Positions 10,663 to 23,387 of a DNA stretch of 64,000 nt are shown in pieces. Position 1 is the stretch's first letter. The number at the start of each line of letters is the position of its first letter. Origin of the DNA: Lacinutrix sp. Lineage in GTDB: Bacteria > Bacteroidota > Bacteroidia > Flavobacteriales > Flavobacteriaceae. The DNA is taken from contig NZ_JAQWGS010000024.1 in the NCBI RefSeq assembly GCF_029238095.1, forward strand, positions 78,568-142,567, given 5' to 3'. Both the position numbers and the translations under genes were made by a program. The notes beneath the pieces were generated by a model. The model made no database searches. It had not been told where the DNA came from and saw nothing but the letters and a program-made list of their open reading frames with translations.

Positions 10663-11937
10663 ATGCAACGCGACGAACAAATATTTGAATTAATTCAAGC
10701 CGAAAAAGAAAGACAATTAAATGGTCTTGAGTTAATAGCATCAGAAAACTTTGTTAGTGACCAAGTTATGGAAGCTGCAGGTTCTGTTTTAACTAATAAA
10801 TATGCTGAAGGTTATCCTGGAAAGCGCTACTATGGAGGTTGTGAAGTAGTAGATGAAGTTGAGCAAATTGCTATTGATAGAGCTAAAACTTTATTTGGTG
10901 CTGCTTATGTAAATGTACAACCGCATTCTGGAAGTCAAGCAAATACAGCAGTGTATCATGCTTGTTTAAAACCAGGAGATAAAATTTTAGGTTTTGATTT
11001 GTCTCATGGTGGACATTTAACTCATGGTTCTCCTGTAAATTTCTCAGGTATAATCTATAATCCAGTATTTTATGGAGTAGAAGAAGCAACAGGTGTTTTA
11101 AATTACGATAAAATTCAAGACATAGCAACAAAAGAAAAACCACAATTAATAATTGCTGGTGCTTCTGCTTATTCTAGAGATATCGATTTTAAACGTTTTC
11201 GTGTAATTGCAGATAGTGTAGGAGCACTTTTACTAGCAGATATTTCTCATCCATCTGGTTTAATTGCCAAAGGGATATTAAACGATCCGCTTCCACATTG
11301 TCACATTGTAACAACAACAACTCACAAGACTTTACGAGGGCCAAGAGGAGGTATGATATTAATGGGAAAAGACTTCGATAACCCATTTGGATTAAAACTT
11401 AAAAACGGAAATTTACGTAAAATGTCATCCTTGTTAGATTCTGGAGTATTTCCTGGAAATCAGGGAGGGCCTTTGGAGCATATTATTGCCGCAAAAGCAA
11501 TCGCTTTTGGTGAAGCTTTAACAGATGAGTTTATGCATTATATGTTACAAGTTAAAAAGAATGCAGAGGCAATGGCAAAAGCTTTTGTGTCTAGAGATTA
11601 TAAAATTATTTCTGGAGGTACAGATAACCATATGATGCTTATTGATTTAAGAAACAAAAACATTACTGGAAAAGAAGCAGAGCAAGCGTTAGTTAAAGCA
11701 GATATTACTGTTAATAAAAACATGGTTCCTTTTGATGATAAGTCACCTTTTGTAACTTCTGGAATTAGAGTTGGTACAGCTGCAATTACAACACGTGGTT
11801 TAAAAGAAAATGAAATGGAAACTATTGTAGATTTAATAGATCAAGTTATTAATAACTACGATAATGAATCTGTTCTAGAAGAAGTAGCCACAAAAGTAAA
11901 TACTATGATGAGTGGTTTGCCTCTTTTTAAGATGTAA
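10663..11937 (+). CDS. glyA: Serine hydroxymethyltransferase
   Basis: [57 protein letters not shown]-lysine motif. Confidence 0.97.
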   Translation: MQRDEQIFELIQAEKERQLNGLELIASENFVSDQVMEAAGSVLTNKYAEGYPGKRYYGGCEVVDEVEQIAIDRAKTLFGAAYVNVQPHSGSQANTAVYHACLKPGDKILGFDLSHGGHLTHGSPVNFSGIIYNPVFYGVEEATGVLNYDKIQDIATKEKPQLIIAGASAYSRDIDFKRFRVIADSVGALLLADISHPSGLIAKGILNDPLPHCHIVTTTTHKTLRGPRGGMILMGKDFDNPFGLKLKNGNLRKMSSLLDSGVFPGNQGGPLEHIIAAKAIAFGEALTDEFMHYMLQVKKNAEAMAKAFVSRDYKIISGGTDNHMMLIDLRNKNITGKEAEQALVKADITVNKNMVPFDDKSPFVTSGIRVGTAAITTRGLKENEMETIVDLIDQVINNYDNESVLEEVATKVNTMMSGLPLFKM

Positions 11938-11987
11938 CTCTTAAACTCATATTTTATAAATTATTATATATTTGTAAAAAAGGTATT

Positions 11988-13703
11988 ATGTTGAGAATCT
12001 TTACTTTAATGGTTTTATTTTCTATAACTTTTAGTCATGCACAATTGTCTTTTCAAGACAGTGCAACAGCTAAAGGTGTTGGTTATTCTTATGGTGCTTC
12101 TATCTATGGTGGAGGTGTTTCGTTTTGCGATTTTAATGACGATGGTTGGGATGATTTAACATATTCTACAACAGATGGTCAGCAACTCAAGTTTTTTCAA
12201 AATAATAATGGCACTTTTATAGAAGTTGATTTAGGGATTTCTAATGTTGAAAGAGTAAAACAAGTCCTTTGGGTAGATTACGATAATGATGGTGATAAAG
12301 ATTTTATGGCCACGAGTATTTCTGGCTTTAATAAATACTACAGAAATGATGGTAATTTAACATTTACAGACGTTACAGCAACTATTGGTTTTTTTACTAA
12401 TAATTTATATACTTACGGCATTTCTTTTGGAGATATAGATAATGATGGTGATTTAGATGCTTTAATAGCAAATAGAGATAATGTAAATGCTAACAACTAC
12501 AGCTATTTATATAGAAACCAAGGCAATGGAACTTTTATTGAAATTACGGAGTCTGCTGGATTAAACCTAAATAATGAACTATCTTTTTGCTCAGCGTTCT
12601 TTGATTATGATAATGATGGTGATCAAGATATTTATATCGCAAACGATAAATCTCCTAATCCAAACAGATTGTACCAAAACGATGGTTCTGGAATGTTTAC
12701 AGATGTTTCAGCTATTAGTGGTTCTGGTATTATTATAGATGCCATGTCCACAACTATTGGAGACTACAACAACGATGGATGGTTTGACATTTATGTTACA
12801 AACACCACAGCTGGAAATGTTTTGCTTCAAAACAATGGAGATGGTTCTTTTTTAAATGTATCACCAACTGTAGGAACAGAGATGAATACCATTTCTTGGG
12901 GATCTGTATTTTTAGATGCAGATAACGATGCCGATTTAGACTTGTATGTAAGTAGTAGTATGACAGGTGTAATACCTACTTTAATGTCTTCTGCATTTTT
13001 TGAAAACGATGGTGTTAATAATTATAGCATTCCAGCTGGAGCTGGTTTTGCTAACGATACAAGAAAAAGTTTTGCAAATGCTATAGGAGATTTTAATAAT
13101 GATGGTTTACCAGACATTGTCGTTATGAATGATACAGATAATTATTTTCTCTGGGAAAACACAACAACAAATTCTAATAATTATTTAAAGGTAAAACTTG
13201 AGGGAACCACAAGTAATAAAGGAGGAATAGGTTCTAAAATAGAAGTTGCAATTAATGGCAATAGTCAATTTCGTTACACACTTTGCGGAGAAGGTTATAT
13301 ATCACAAAATTCAGGTACAGAAATTATAGGCTTTGGCTCTGCAACAGTTGCAGATTATGTAAAAGTAACATGGCCAAGCGGTATTGTAGATATTATTGAT
13401 AACGTAACAGCAAATCAAGTATTAACTGTAGTTGAAGGAAGCTCTCTATCTACCGAAACCTATAATATTGCCAATGGATTAAGTATACACCCAAATCCAA
13501 CACAAGGTATAGTAACAGTTAATAATTTAAAATCTAATGTAGAGCTTTCAATTTATAATATACTTGGAAAGCAATTAGCCACAAAAACATTAACTATGGT
13601 TAAAAATAAAGTAGATATTAGTAATTATTCTAAAGGTGTGTATTTATTTAGTTTAAAAGATCACGCTGGAAACTTAACCACTAAAAAAGTGGTGTTGCAA
13701 TAA
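11988..13703 (+). CDS. Secreted FG-GAP/VCBS repeat protein with ASPIC/UnbV region and T9SS type A sorting domain
   Basis: Repeated DFNDDGWDDL / DYDNDGDKDF / DIDNDGDLDA; YLKVKLEGTTSNKGGIGSKIEV; C-terminal IHPNPTQGIVTVNN...KGVYLFSLKDHAGNLTTKKVVLQ. Confidence 0.88.
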   Translation: MLRIFTLMVLFSITFSHAQLSFQDSATAKGVGYSYGASIYGGGVSFCDFNDDGWDDLTYSTTDGQQLKFFQNNNGTFIEVDLGISNVERVKQVLWVDYDNDGDKDFMATSISGFNKYYRNDGNLTFTDVTATIGFFTNNLYTYGISFGDIDNDGDLDALIANRDNVNANNYSYLYRNQGNGTFIEITESAGLNLNNELSFCSAFFDYDNDGDQDIYIANDKSPNPNRLYQNDGSGMFTDVSAISGSGIIIDAMSTTIGDYNNDGWFDIYVTNTTAGNVLLQNNGDGSFLNVSPTVGTEMNTISWGSVFLDADNDADLDLYVSSSMTGVIPTLMSSAFFENDGVNNYSIPAGAGFANDTRKSFANAIGDFNNDGLPDIVVMNDTDNYFLWENTTTNSNNYLKVKLEGTTSNKGGIGSKIEVAINGNSQFRYTLCGEGYISQNSGTEIIGFGSATVADYVKVTWPSGIVDIIDNVTANQVLTVVEGSSLSTETYNIANGLSIHPNPTQGIVTVNNLKSNVELSIYNILGKQLATKTLTMVKNKVDISNYSKGVYLFSLKDHAGNLTTKKVVLQ

Positions 13704-13722
13704 CAATATTTATATAAAATAT

Positions 13723-13753
13723 AAAAATCCCATTCGAAAGCATGGGATTTTTT
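13723..13753. terminator. Terminator hairpin between converging genes
   Basis: aaaaatcccat tcgaaagc atgggattttt. Confidence 0.75.
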
Positions 13754-14448
13754 TAGTTTGTAGGAACTGTAATAATTAAAGGGCAAGGTTTTACTAAATT
13801 GAGTTTAACTGCTACTTGTTTGATTTTTTTTAATTTGTGGTGATTGGTAATTTTATCGTTATGATTGTAAAAAAAATATTCTTTATAAATTCCATTGGGA
13901 ATATTATTTTCTTTTTTCCATTCGTTATAGGTTAAAGGATGTGTTAGGATAGGCAAGTGGTATTCTGTGTTGTTTTTAATAATGTAGTGATTTGTGCCTA
14001 TTTTATTTTTCTTTTTTTTTCTTTTACTTTTAAGGTATTTAAGTGTGTAACTTTTATATGTTTTAGAACTTATTATAGTATCGGATTGAATTGTAAAAGC
14101 ATAGTTTCTAATTTTAGATTTGTATCTATTTGTCATTTTATGAACATTCTTACAATTATCGATGCTAATTAAATTAAAATTAAACAATTGGCTTCTTAAA
14201 ACTTTTACAACAGAATGATAGTTGTCTATATCCGCAAATTCTAAAGAATAGTTTAATTTATCATGTCCTCTTACAGTTATATAATAACTATTGTCTTTAG
14301 AATTAGTATAAATGTATTGTGTAACTAACGTATCAGATTTAGAAGTATTAAATCTACACTCATACTCTAAAAGTGTATCAAATTCGTATGATTTTTGTCC
14401 GAATGAGAATGAGAAACTCATAAATAAAACAAAGGCTGTTATTCTCAT
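13753..14448 (-). CDS. Hypothetical secreted protein
   Basis: ORF with signal peptide MRITAFVLFMSFSFSFGQ. Confidence 0.55.
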   Translation of the reverse strand: MRITAFVLFMSFSFSFGQKSYEFDTLLEYECRFNTSKSDTLVTQYIYTNSKDNSYYITVRGHDKLNYSLEFADIDNYHSVVKVLRSQLFNFNLISIDNCKNVHKMTNRYKSKIRNYAFTIQSDTIISSKTYKSYTLKYLKSKRKKKKNKIGTNHYIIKNNTEYHLPILTHPLTYNEWKKENNIPNGIYKEYFFYNHNDKITNHHKLKKIKQVAVKLNLVKPCPLIITVPTN

Positions 14449-14466
14449 AAAAAATTAAAATATGAT

Positions 14467-16023
14467 TTAATCAAAAGTAATATGCTGATAAGCTCCTAAG
14501 TCTGGAGATGCAGTTCTACTAACGCCTAAAATGTCTTGAGGTACTTGAGAGGCAAATGTTGAATTACCAGCTCCATTGGCAAAAGAATCGTCACCAATTA
14601 ATAAATCGTTTTCAAAAGGTGCTCTAAAATTAGGATCTTGATTACGGAAAAAACTTTCGTAATGTGTTACATCGTTAAAATCGTAATTTACACCATCTGG
14701 ATTACCTGAAGAATCAGAAAAACGCGCTAAACAATTTGTGAATTTAAAATTAAAAACGACTCCACTGTCAACCACTTCATCAATTATAAACTCAGGATTA
14801 TCGTTTCCGTAGATTATAGAATTATTAAAATTACATTCGGTTAAGTCTGCTAAAAAGGTTGTTCCTTCTCCATCTTGAACAAAATTATTAATTAAAAGCG
14901 CTGGAAACTGTCTAAAACTATTATTCCAATAATTTACAATAGTACTGTGCGTAAAGTTATATTTTCCGCCTAGAGTTAAAGCAACAGAAGATTGTCCAGC
15001 ATTATTAACCACTAAATTTTCTGCTTTTATAGATGAGTTTCTTGCTAAAATACCATAATTGCCAAAATTGTATAATTGCGAATTTGTAATGGTTAATTTA
15101 TTAAGAGGCGCATCAGTATTGCCATCGCTTAAAATACCTACTGTTCCGTTTTTTATTGTGGCATGATTAATAACATTGTTAACACTATTCTCGAAAAGCC
15201 ATATGGTTCCCCATTGTCCAGGAACATCTGCAAAAGCAGGTTCTAGTCTGTCGCTTTCAAAAATAACTTCGTTTTCTAAGAGTTCTTCATCTGCACTTAA
15301 GCTTCCATTAACTTGTAAGCTAGCGTTTTCTGAAACTAAAAGACCAGAATTGGCATGAAAATGTACTCTTGCTCCAGCATCTATGGTTAGTGTTTCTCCA
15401 TTTGGTACAGCAGCATAGCCATAAATAACGTATGGTCTTTGGTTGGTAAAATTTAATTCGGAAGGTAATAACTCACGACCTTGTATTTCGGTTTCAACAG
15501 TTTCTCCATCAATATTTAGGGTGAGTGTTTCTATAACACCAGTCGTATTATCTCGATCTGGATAAATAAATACTGCATCTTTAACTAAGGTAACTAGCTC
15601 TACGGTTTGTAGGTTGCTTCCAGCATCAAAATTTATTCTATCTGTATATAAAAACTCATTATCTAACAGTGTTTGGTCTTCAATATCTATTGTTGTTTCT
15701 ACAAAAATAAATAAGCTGTCTTTGGCTTGTATTTCTACATTATTAAAGGTTTGTCCTGGATTTCCGTCTACATTTAACCTGTAGTTTGAAGTTTGACCTC
15801 GTTCTAGACCAATAGTAGGAATAGAGATGTCGTTATCACTTCTATTATAGACTTTTAGGTTATACGTACTCGAACCAATGTTTGTAAAAACAGTATCTAA
15901 ATAGACGGTGTCTTTAGAAAACTCGAGACTTCCAGTACTAGGAGCGAAGTCAAAATCTTGACGACAAGAACTCCAAAATAATAAAAATCCGAAAATGGTA
16001 AGAAAGTAAACTATGCGTTTCAT
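14467..16023 (-). CDS. Hypothetical lipoprotein with right-handed parallel beta-helix-like region
   Basis: Lipobox-like WSSC; repeated short strands (NNVINHATIKNGTVGILSDGNTDAPLNKLTITNSQLYNFGNYGILARNSSIKAENLVVNNAG). Confidence 0.6.
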   Translation of the reverse strand: MKRIVYFLTIFGFLLFWSSCRQDFDFAPSTGSLEFSKDTVYLDTVFTNIGSSTYNLKVYNRSDNDISIPTIGLERGQTSNYRLNVDGNPGQTFNNVEIQAKDSLFIFVETTIDIEDQTLLDNEFLYTDRINFDAGSNLQTVELVTLVKDAVFIYPDRDNTTGVIETLTLNIDGETVETEIQGRELLPSELNFTNQRPYVIYGYAAVPNGETLTIDAGARVHFHANSGLLVSENASLQVNGSLSADEELLENEVIFESDRLEPAFADVPGQWGTIWLFENSVNNVINHATIKNGTVGILSDGNTDAPLNKLTITNSQLYNFGNYGILARNSSIKAENLVVNNAGQSSVALTLGGKYNFTHSTIVNYWNNSFRQFPALLINNFVQDGEGTTFLADLTECNFNNSIIYGNDNPEFIIDEVVDSGVVFNFKFTNCLARFSDSSGNPDGVNYDFNDVTHYESFFRNQDPNFRAPFENDLLIGDDSFANGAGNSTFASQVPQDILGVSRTASPDLGAYQHITFD

Positions 16024-16105
16024 ATTATGTTTTTGCTTTAACAGGACTAAAATATAACTTTTGCATTTATGTTTTAGTATTTATAGCCTTTAATTATTAA
16101 AATCT

Positions 16106-16858
16106 TTAATCTGTTTTATTTTTTTTAAAGTTCGCTATAATGGTAGTAAATTCATTACCTATAGTAATAATGTTTTCTAAAAGTTCCAATTCATTTTTGT
16201 CTTCTAGTAGTTTGCTATTTATGCTTTTAGCTTCACAAAGTTCGAAAAATAGAAACTTATTTTCCAGGTCTATATTAAGGGTTTCTATTAAAAGGGCATC
16301 ATTAAAAAGTTTATTAGTACCATTAAATAAGGAAACTAGATCTTGGTAAACTATAGGTTTAAATGGTTCTGCTTTATTCTTGTTTTTAAATAGCTTGCCA
16401 ATTAATCCTATTATTTTAATAAAATCTATATTGCCACTTGGTGCTTTGCCATAAAGGTGAGGGTTCCTTTTTATGTCTTCAAGAATTTGATTTCGCATAG
16501 ACACGTTAATCGTTTTAATATCTGCTATTTTCTCCTTCTGGTTTCCATTAATGCTAACTTCTTCTAAAGTGTTATTTGCTTTTTTAAGTTGAATAACAAA
16601 AGGCTCTTTTTCGTAAATATGTTTCACAACAATTAGTTGAGTAATATAAAATATAGCGCTTACTTTTAAAGTGTCTTTAGCTTTTGCAGAAATGGTAAAT
16701 GCTCCATTTTTATTGGAGAAAGTTGATTGTTTTGTGGTAAGATTTTCTATTTTAATATCTTCAACCTTAGACGTTGCATTGTAAACGACACCACTAATTT
16801 TTTGTGCTGTAACTGTAATACAACTAAATAAAGTAAAAAGGATGAAGAATTGTTTCAA
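16106..16858 (-). CDS. Carboxypeptidase-like regulatory domain protein
   Basis: ISGVVYNATSKVEDIKIENLTTKQSTFSNKNGAFTISAKAKDTLKVSAIFY is CarboxypepD_reg-like. Confidence 0.6.
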   Translation of the reverse strand: MKQFFILFTLFSCITVTAQKISGVVYNATSKVEDIKIENLTTKQSTFSNKNGAFTISAKAKDTLKVSAIFYITQLIVVKHIYEKEPFVIQLKKANNTLEEVSINGNQKEKIADIKTINVSMRNQILEDIKRNPHLYGKAPSGNIDFIKIIGLIGKLFKNKNKAEPFKPIVYQDLVSLFNGTNKLFNDALLIETLNIDLENKFLFFELCEAKSINSKLLEDKNELELLENIITIGNEFTTIIANFKKNKTD

Positions 16859-16956
16859 AGACCAAAGACAATGGATTAAAAACCAAAAATAGAATTATCA
16901 ACTAATATCTTGAAACATTTAAGATAGTTTTATAACTTGAATTAAATTACTATGGA

Positions 16957-17985
16957 TTATTCTTCAATAATTTTAACTTCAAATAATTTATCCCAACGTT
17001 TTCCGGTAACAAAAATAGTTTGTGTTTCTGGATTATAAGCAATACCATTTAAAACGTCTAAGCCTTTGTGTTTTGTAACACGTTCTTTTAAAGGCGAGAA
17101 GTCAATAACTGCTTCTGTTGCTCCATTTTCTGGATTAATAATAACAACACCATTTTTTTGGTAGATGTTAGCATAAATTTTTCCGTTAATCCATTCTAAC
17201 TCGTTAAGCTTTCCTATTTTACCTTTATTGGTATAGACTTGTATGTAATCGTCTTCAACTAAAGTTTCAGGATTTAAAAGCCATATTTTTTCTGTGCCAT
17301 CACTTTTATAAAGCATGTTGCCATCGTTGCAAATTCCCCAACCTTCTTGGCTTTTACCAAATTTAAAAGTGCTTTTACGTTCGAAACTTTTAGGATTATA
17401 AACAAAACCTTTACCACTTAACCATGTTAACAGATAGAGGTTATCATTTAGCACTGTTAAACCTTCGCCAAAATAATTATCGGCTAAGTTTACGTTTTTA
17501 AGTACTTCGCCAGTTTTATAGTTTACTTTACGTAATTTACTTTCCCCTTTTTGTCCTGTACTTTCATACAATTCACCATTATAAAACTCTAAACCTTGAG
17601 TGTAAGACGTGATGTCGTGTGGATAGGTGTTTATAATTTGGTAACCAAAAACTTTAGGTGTTTCTGCATTTACTATTGAAATGGATTGTGTTACAATTTC
17701 TGTTTCTCTATCGTACTTAATGGTAGCAATAATATCATGACTTCCTAATTTAAAATTAGAAAGCGGTGTTTTTTCTTCAATATTTTTACCATCCAATGTA
17801 TAGCTAATAGAATCTACTTCAAGATTATTAGGGTTTTTAATATTGAGTTCTAATACTTGGTTTAAAGCTATGGTGTTATTTTTAGCATTTGTAGAAATAC
17901 CAAAATTTTTTTTATCTGAATTGTCTCCACAATTAGAAAGCGAAAATGCTAAAATTATGATAATAAGGTGTTTAAATCCGTTCAT
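16957..17985 (-). CDS. Glutaminyl-peptide cyclotransferase, lipoprotein
   Basis: YPHDITSYTQGLEFYNGELYESTGQKGESKLRKV..GEVLKNVNLADNYFGEGLTVLNDNLYLLTW; WINGKIYANIYQ; family pattern. Confidence 0.85.
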   Translation of the reverse strand: MNGFKHLIIIILAFSLSNCGDNSDKKNFGISTNAKNNTIALNQVLELNIKNPNNLEVDSISYTLDGKNIEEKTPLSNFKLGSHDIIATIKYDRETEIVTQSISIVNAETPKVFGYQIINTYPHDITSYTQGLEFYNGELYESTGQKGESKLRKVNYKTGEVLKNVNLADNYFGEGLTVLNDNLYLLTWLSGKGFVYNPKSFERKSTFKFGKSQEGWGICNDGNMLYKSDGTEKIWLLNPETLVEDDYIQVYTNKGKIGKLNELEWINGKIYANIYQKNGVVIINPENGATEAVIDFSPLKERVTKHKGLDVLNGIAYNPETQTIFVTGKRWDKLFEVKIIEE

Positions 17986-18038
17986 TTTAAAATTGTAATT
18001 TTAAGCAAGATATTTATTAAAATTCAGTTTAAAAAATA

Positions 18039-18068
18039 TTGTGATAAATTTAAAAGATTGTATCTTTG
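18039..18068 (+). promoter_or_regulatory. Bacteroidota promoter for the SRP RNA
   Basis: TTG (18039-18041), N19, TATCTTTG (18061-18068), matching TTG-N19-TAnnTTTG; transcript begins a few nt downstream. Confidence 0.7.
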
Positions 18069-18072
18069 CAAC

Positions 18073-18166
18073 GGCAAGTCCTACACAACCAGCTCCTGTT
18101 GAATCCTCCAGGTCGGGAACGAAGCAAAGGTAAATGGTTGTAGCGGTGTGATGTAGGTAGCTTGCC
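18073..18166 (+). ncRNA. ffs: Small (4.5S-type) signal recognition particle RNA
   Basis: Terminal stem ggcaag/cttgcc around ctcctgttgaatcctccaggtcgggaacgaagcaaaggtaaatggttgtagcggtgtg; apical GGTCGGGAACGAAGCA-type core; followed by T tract. Confidence 0.9.
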
Positions 18167-18242
18167 TTTTTTTGTGCCCAAAAGTCTCGTAATATTCTTC
18201 ACTTTAATTATGTATTTTTGGTGTTTATAAAGCAAAACATTT

Positions 18243-19043
18243 ATGTCTAAAGTTATACTAATTACAGGAGGATCATCAGGAATAGGAAAATCTATAGGTA
18301 TCTTTTTAAAACAACATGGTTTTATAGTCTATGGTACAAGCCGAAGTCCTCAAAACTATACTAATCATCCTTTTAAAATTTTAGGTTTAGATGTAAAAGA
18401 TGTGACTTCAATAGACAAAGCAGTTGCAGAGGTTATTACTGCTGAAGGGCAACTAGATGTACTTATAAATAATGCAGGTGTTGGTATTACTGGACCTATT
18501 GAGGAAATACCAGAAACAGAAATACTTAACAATTTTAACACCAATCTATTTGGACCCATAAACGTTATTAAAGCTGTTTTACCTCAAATGCGTAAACAAC
18601 ATAGTGGTTTAATAATTAATATCACTTCTATTGCAGGATATATGGGATTGCCATATAGAGGTGTTTATAGTGCTAGTAAAGGCGCACTAGAATTGTTAAC
18701 CGAAGCTTTTAGAATTGAGATTAAAGATTTTGATATAAACATGGCTAATATTGCGCCTGGTGATTTTGCTACAAATATTGCTGCTGGTCGCTATCATGCA
18801 CCTCTAAAAGAAGAGTCTCCTTATAAAAAATATGGAAGTGTTTTAAACGATATAGACGAGCACGTTAATAAAAGTAGCGATCCTATAGCTGTTGCTAAAA
18901 TGGTATTAAAAGTTATTAATACTAAAAAGCCCAAAACACATTATAAAGTTGGTGCTTTTATGCAAAAATTCTCGATTGTTTTAAGGTTTCTATTACCAGA
19001 TAAGGTTTATGAGAAGATGTTAATCAATCATTATAAGTTGTAA
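18243..19043 (+). CDS. SDR family oxidoreductase
   Basis: ITGGSSGIGKSIG; NNAGVG; YSASKGALE. Confidence 0.9.
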   Translation: MSKVILITGGSSGIGKSIGIFLKQHGFIVYGTSRSPQNYTNHPFKILGLDVKDVTSIDKAVAEVITAEGQLDVLINNAGVGITGPIEEIPETEILNNFNTNLFGPINVIKAVLPQMRKQHSGLIINITSIAGYMGLPYRGVYSASKGALELLTEAFRIEIKDFDINMANIAPGDFATNIAAGRYHAPLKEESPYKKYGSVLNDIDEHVNKSSDPIAVAKMVLKVINTKKPKTHYKVGAFMQKFSIVLRFLLPDKVYEKMLINHYKL

Positions 19044-19217
19044 AAACAAGCCCCAAATTTCAAAAACTAAATTCCAAAGCAGAATTGCTATTTATTGATG
19101 TAGTTTGGAATTTATAGAAATCTAATATTTTTGTTTTGTTAATATCATTTCATATCATTTTTTAATGAAAGTAAAGAGAAGTTGTAACTTCGCAATTGTA
19201 AAACAAACACAATACTT

Positions 19218-19871
19218 ATGAAATTTTTTATAGACACAGCTAATCTTGCTCAAATTAAAGAAGCCGAAGATTTAGGAATCTTAGATGGAGTAACTACAAA
19301 TCCATCTTTAATGGCTAAAGAAGGTATAACTGGAACAGATAATATTTTAAAGCATTATGTAGCTATTTGTAATCTTGTTTCAGGAGATGTCAGTGCAGAA
19401 GTTATTGCTACAGATTTTGAGGGTATGGTTAGAGAAGGAGAGGCTCTTGCTGAACTTCACGAACAAATTGTAGTAAAATTACCTATGATTAAAGATGGTA
19501 TAAAAGCTTGTAAATATTTTAGCGATAGAGGTATAAAAACAAATGTAACCTTAGTGTTTTCTCCAGGACAAGCATTATTGGCTGCAAAAGCAGGAGCAAC
19601 TTACGTGTCTCCTTTTATTGGTCGTTTAGATGACATATCTACAGATGGTTTAAATCTTATAGCAGAAATAAGACACATATACGATAATTACGCTTTCGAT
19701 ACCCAAATATTAGCAGCTTCTGTGCGTCATACAATGCATGTAATTGACTGTGCTAAATTAGGAGCAGATGTAATGACAGGTCCTTTGAGTTCTATTGAAG
19801 GTTTATTAAAACATCCACTTACAGATATAGGCTTAGCAAAGTTTTTAGAAGATTATAAAAAAGGAAACTAA
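19218..19871 (+). CDS. fsa: Fructose-6-phosphate aldolase / small transaldolase
   Basis: [90 protein letters not shown]. Confidence 0.92.
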   Translation: MKFFIDTANLAQIKEAEDLGILDGVTTNPSLMAKEGITGTDNILKHYVAICNLVSGDVSAEVIATDFEGMVREGEALAELHEQIVVKLPMIKDGIKACKYFSDRGIKTNVTLVFSPGQALLAAKAGATYVSPFIGRLDDISTDGLNLIAEIRHIYDNYAFDTQILAASVRHTMHVIDCAKLGADVMTGPLSSIEGLLKHPLTDIGLAKFLEDYKKGN

Positions 19872-19895
19872 AGACTTTAAGCTAGTGTAGAAGTA

Positions 19896-19934
19896 AAAAA
19901 AACGCCTGAAAATTAAATTTTCAGGCGTTTTTTT
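19896..19934. terminator. Terminator hairpin
   Basis: aaaaacgcctgaaaatt aaatt ttcaggcgttttttt. Confidence 0.85.
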
Positions 19935-19948
19935 TAAAATATTTTAAA

Positions 19949-21376
19949 TTATTGGTTAAGTAAACCTAGTAACTCTTGTTCAAAGGTTATGTTGAACATG
20001 TTTGCTTTTGCATTTACTATTTCTCCTTTTTTGTTAAGTATAAACACTTTTAAAATAGGTTTTACAGATAGTGTCTCTCTGGATTGTTTTGGTGTTTTAA
20101 AACGGTATTCGTTTTCTATTCTAACATCATAATGTTTCAAAATATTAACTTGTTCTTCGTAAGAAATAGAGTCAACATTTATAGCTACAATATGAAATTC
20201 AGGATATTTTACATTAAGCTCCTTAGTTCGTTTATGAGAAGATATTAATTGGTTCTTATTGTTTTTGGTCCAAAAATAAATTATCGTAGGTTTTTTAATT
20301 AGCTCATAAATGCTAATTTCTTTTTCATTCTTATTGAGTAATTTTACGTTAGGAATTTTATTTCCTGGCTTTAACATTTTGTAAGAAATAACAAAATTTG
20401 TTGCTATTTCTTTATCCTTAGTATTTGTGCTTTTAGATTTAAAAGACTGCAGCATCTCGTCATAATCCTCTGTGTTTTTTGAGATGTTTACAAATTGACC
20501 CAAAACATATTTTAATAAGTCATTTTTAATTTCCTCATTAGTAACCGTTTCATCAATAAGTTTAAGTTTGTCTAGGTTGTAATGTAAATCTAACCTGTCA
20601 TAAACACTATCTTTAGAATGCTTGAAATGATTTTGTAATGCAAGATTATTAAAATGAAATCTTAAAAATGAAAGATATGGACTATATTCTTTTAAGGCTT
20701 CATTGTTGTAGTCTATACTCTCTCGATAGCTGTAAAAGTCTTCCGGAAGACTGTTAAATGCATCTAATTCTGATATTTTATAGTTAGCTAATGGATACAA
20801 TTCTTTATGTGCATAGTATTCGTAATTAATACTAGCTTCAGCGATTTCATCGAATAAAGCAGAAGTCTCATTTTTTAATCTAAAACGTTTTAACTTTTCA
20901 AGCTTTAGATCTCTAGATATCTTATAAATACTATCAAACTCTTCTGCTGTTTTTTGCCCTAATCCTAGAATTTTGTCATCTTCTAGCTCATTTAGCAAAT
21001 ACATTTCCATTAAAAAATTATTTTCTTTTGCACCTTTGCCTGTAAAGACTAAAGACTCATCAAAGTCTAATGTATTTAGACGAAGCATCAAGCTATCATT
21101 ATGTTCAATTAAAAAATTTTGATATTCTCTACCATCAAAAAACCCATATAGTCCAGGCACAAAATCTGTAAACTTGTAAGAAAATCTATTGTTGTTATTA
21201 AGGTAGATGGTATCTATTGTAGCGCCAGATTTTATAATATAAATAGCGTTACTGTTTGGGTTTATAATTTCTCCTCCAAAGTATGCTTGGTTAGATGCAA
21301 TATCTGCTTGGTCTTTTTTACAAGACGTAAAGAAACTTGTTAATATTATTAAAGAAAATAAAAAATTAAACTTCAT
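19949..21376 (-). CDS. Thioredoxin-like (TlpA-type) lipoprotein, possibly DUF4369-like N-terminus
   Basis: Lipobox-like FFTSC; MLKPGNKIPNVKLLNKNEKEISIYELIKKPTIIYFWTKNNKNQL thioredoxin-like segment lacking a CxxC. Confidence 0.65.
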   Translation of the reverse strand: MKFNFLFSLIILTSFFTSCKKDQADIASNQAYFGGEIINPNSNAIYIIKSGATIDTIYLNNNNRFSYKFTDFVPGLYGFFDGREYQNFLIEHNDSLMLRLNTLDFDESLVFTGKGAKENNFLMEMYLLNELEDDKILGLGQKTAEEFDSIYKISRDLKLEKLKRFRLKNETSALFDEIAEASINYEYYAHKELYPLANYKISELDAFNSLPEDFYSYRESIDYNNEALKEYSPYLSFLRFHFNNLALQNHFKHSKDSVYDRLDLHYNLDKLKLIDETVTNEEIKNDLLKYVLGQFVNISKNTEDYDEMLQSFKSKSTNTKDKEIATNFVISYKMLKPGNKIPNVKLLNKNEKEISIYELIKKPTIIYFWTKNNKNQLISSHKRTKELNVKYPEFHIVAINVDSISYEEQVNILKHYDVRIENEYRFKTPKQSRETLSVKPILKVFILNKKGEIVNAKANMFNITFEQELLGLLNQ

Positions 21377-21540
21377 AGTAAAAAATGCATCAATTTAATA
21401 AACAAATTTATGTTTTGTAAATGAACAGTGGTGTTAATGCGTTGTTAAATTGAAAATAAAAAAGTTAGTTATATAGTTTTAAGACTATTGGTAAACTTTA
21501 TATAAGAGTGGTTTTGTTTTTTCAAACCGAAGATATTATT

Positions 21541-21548
21541 TACTTTTG
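21541..21548 (+). promoter_or_regulatory. -7 type box about 110 nt upstream of the ABC-F gene
   Basis: TACTTTTG matches TAnnTTTG. Confidence 0.45.
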
Positions 21549-21643
21549 CAAAACTTAAACGCGCTTTTATGTCGAGGAATAGCAGTGCTAAGTTTCAAGT
21601 TTAAAAAACTTTATAGTAAAAGAGTAAAAACCATCTGAGATAA

Positions 21644-23278
<1,635 letters not shown>

Positions 23279-23295
23279 TAGGCAGATAACACTAT

Positions 23296-23333
23296 AAAAA
23301 AACGCTCAAAAATCTCAGCTTTTTGAGCGTTTT
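23296..23333. terminator. Terminator hairpin
   Basis: aaaaaacgctcaaaaa tctcag ctttttgagcgtttt. Confidence 0.8.
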
Positions 23334-23387
23334 AATTATTATTTACTTGAGTAAGTGACTGCCAACTGAAGACTACTTTACTGCTTA

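Noticed and set aside
18050-18235. 61-aa minus-strand ORF in the track
   Set aside because: Antisense to the SRP RNA; sequence is explained by the structured RNA.
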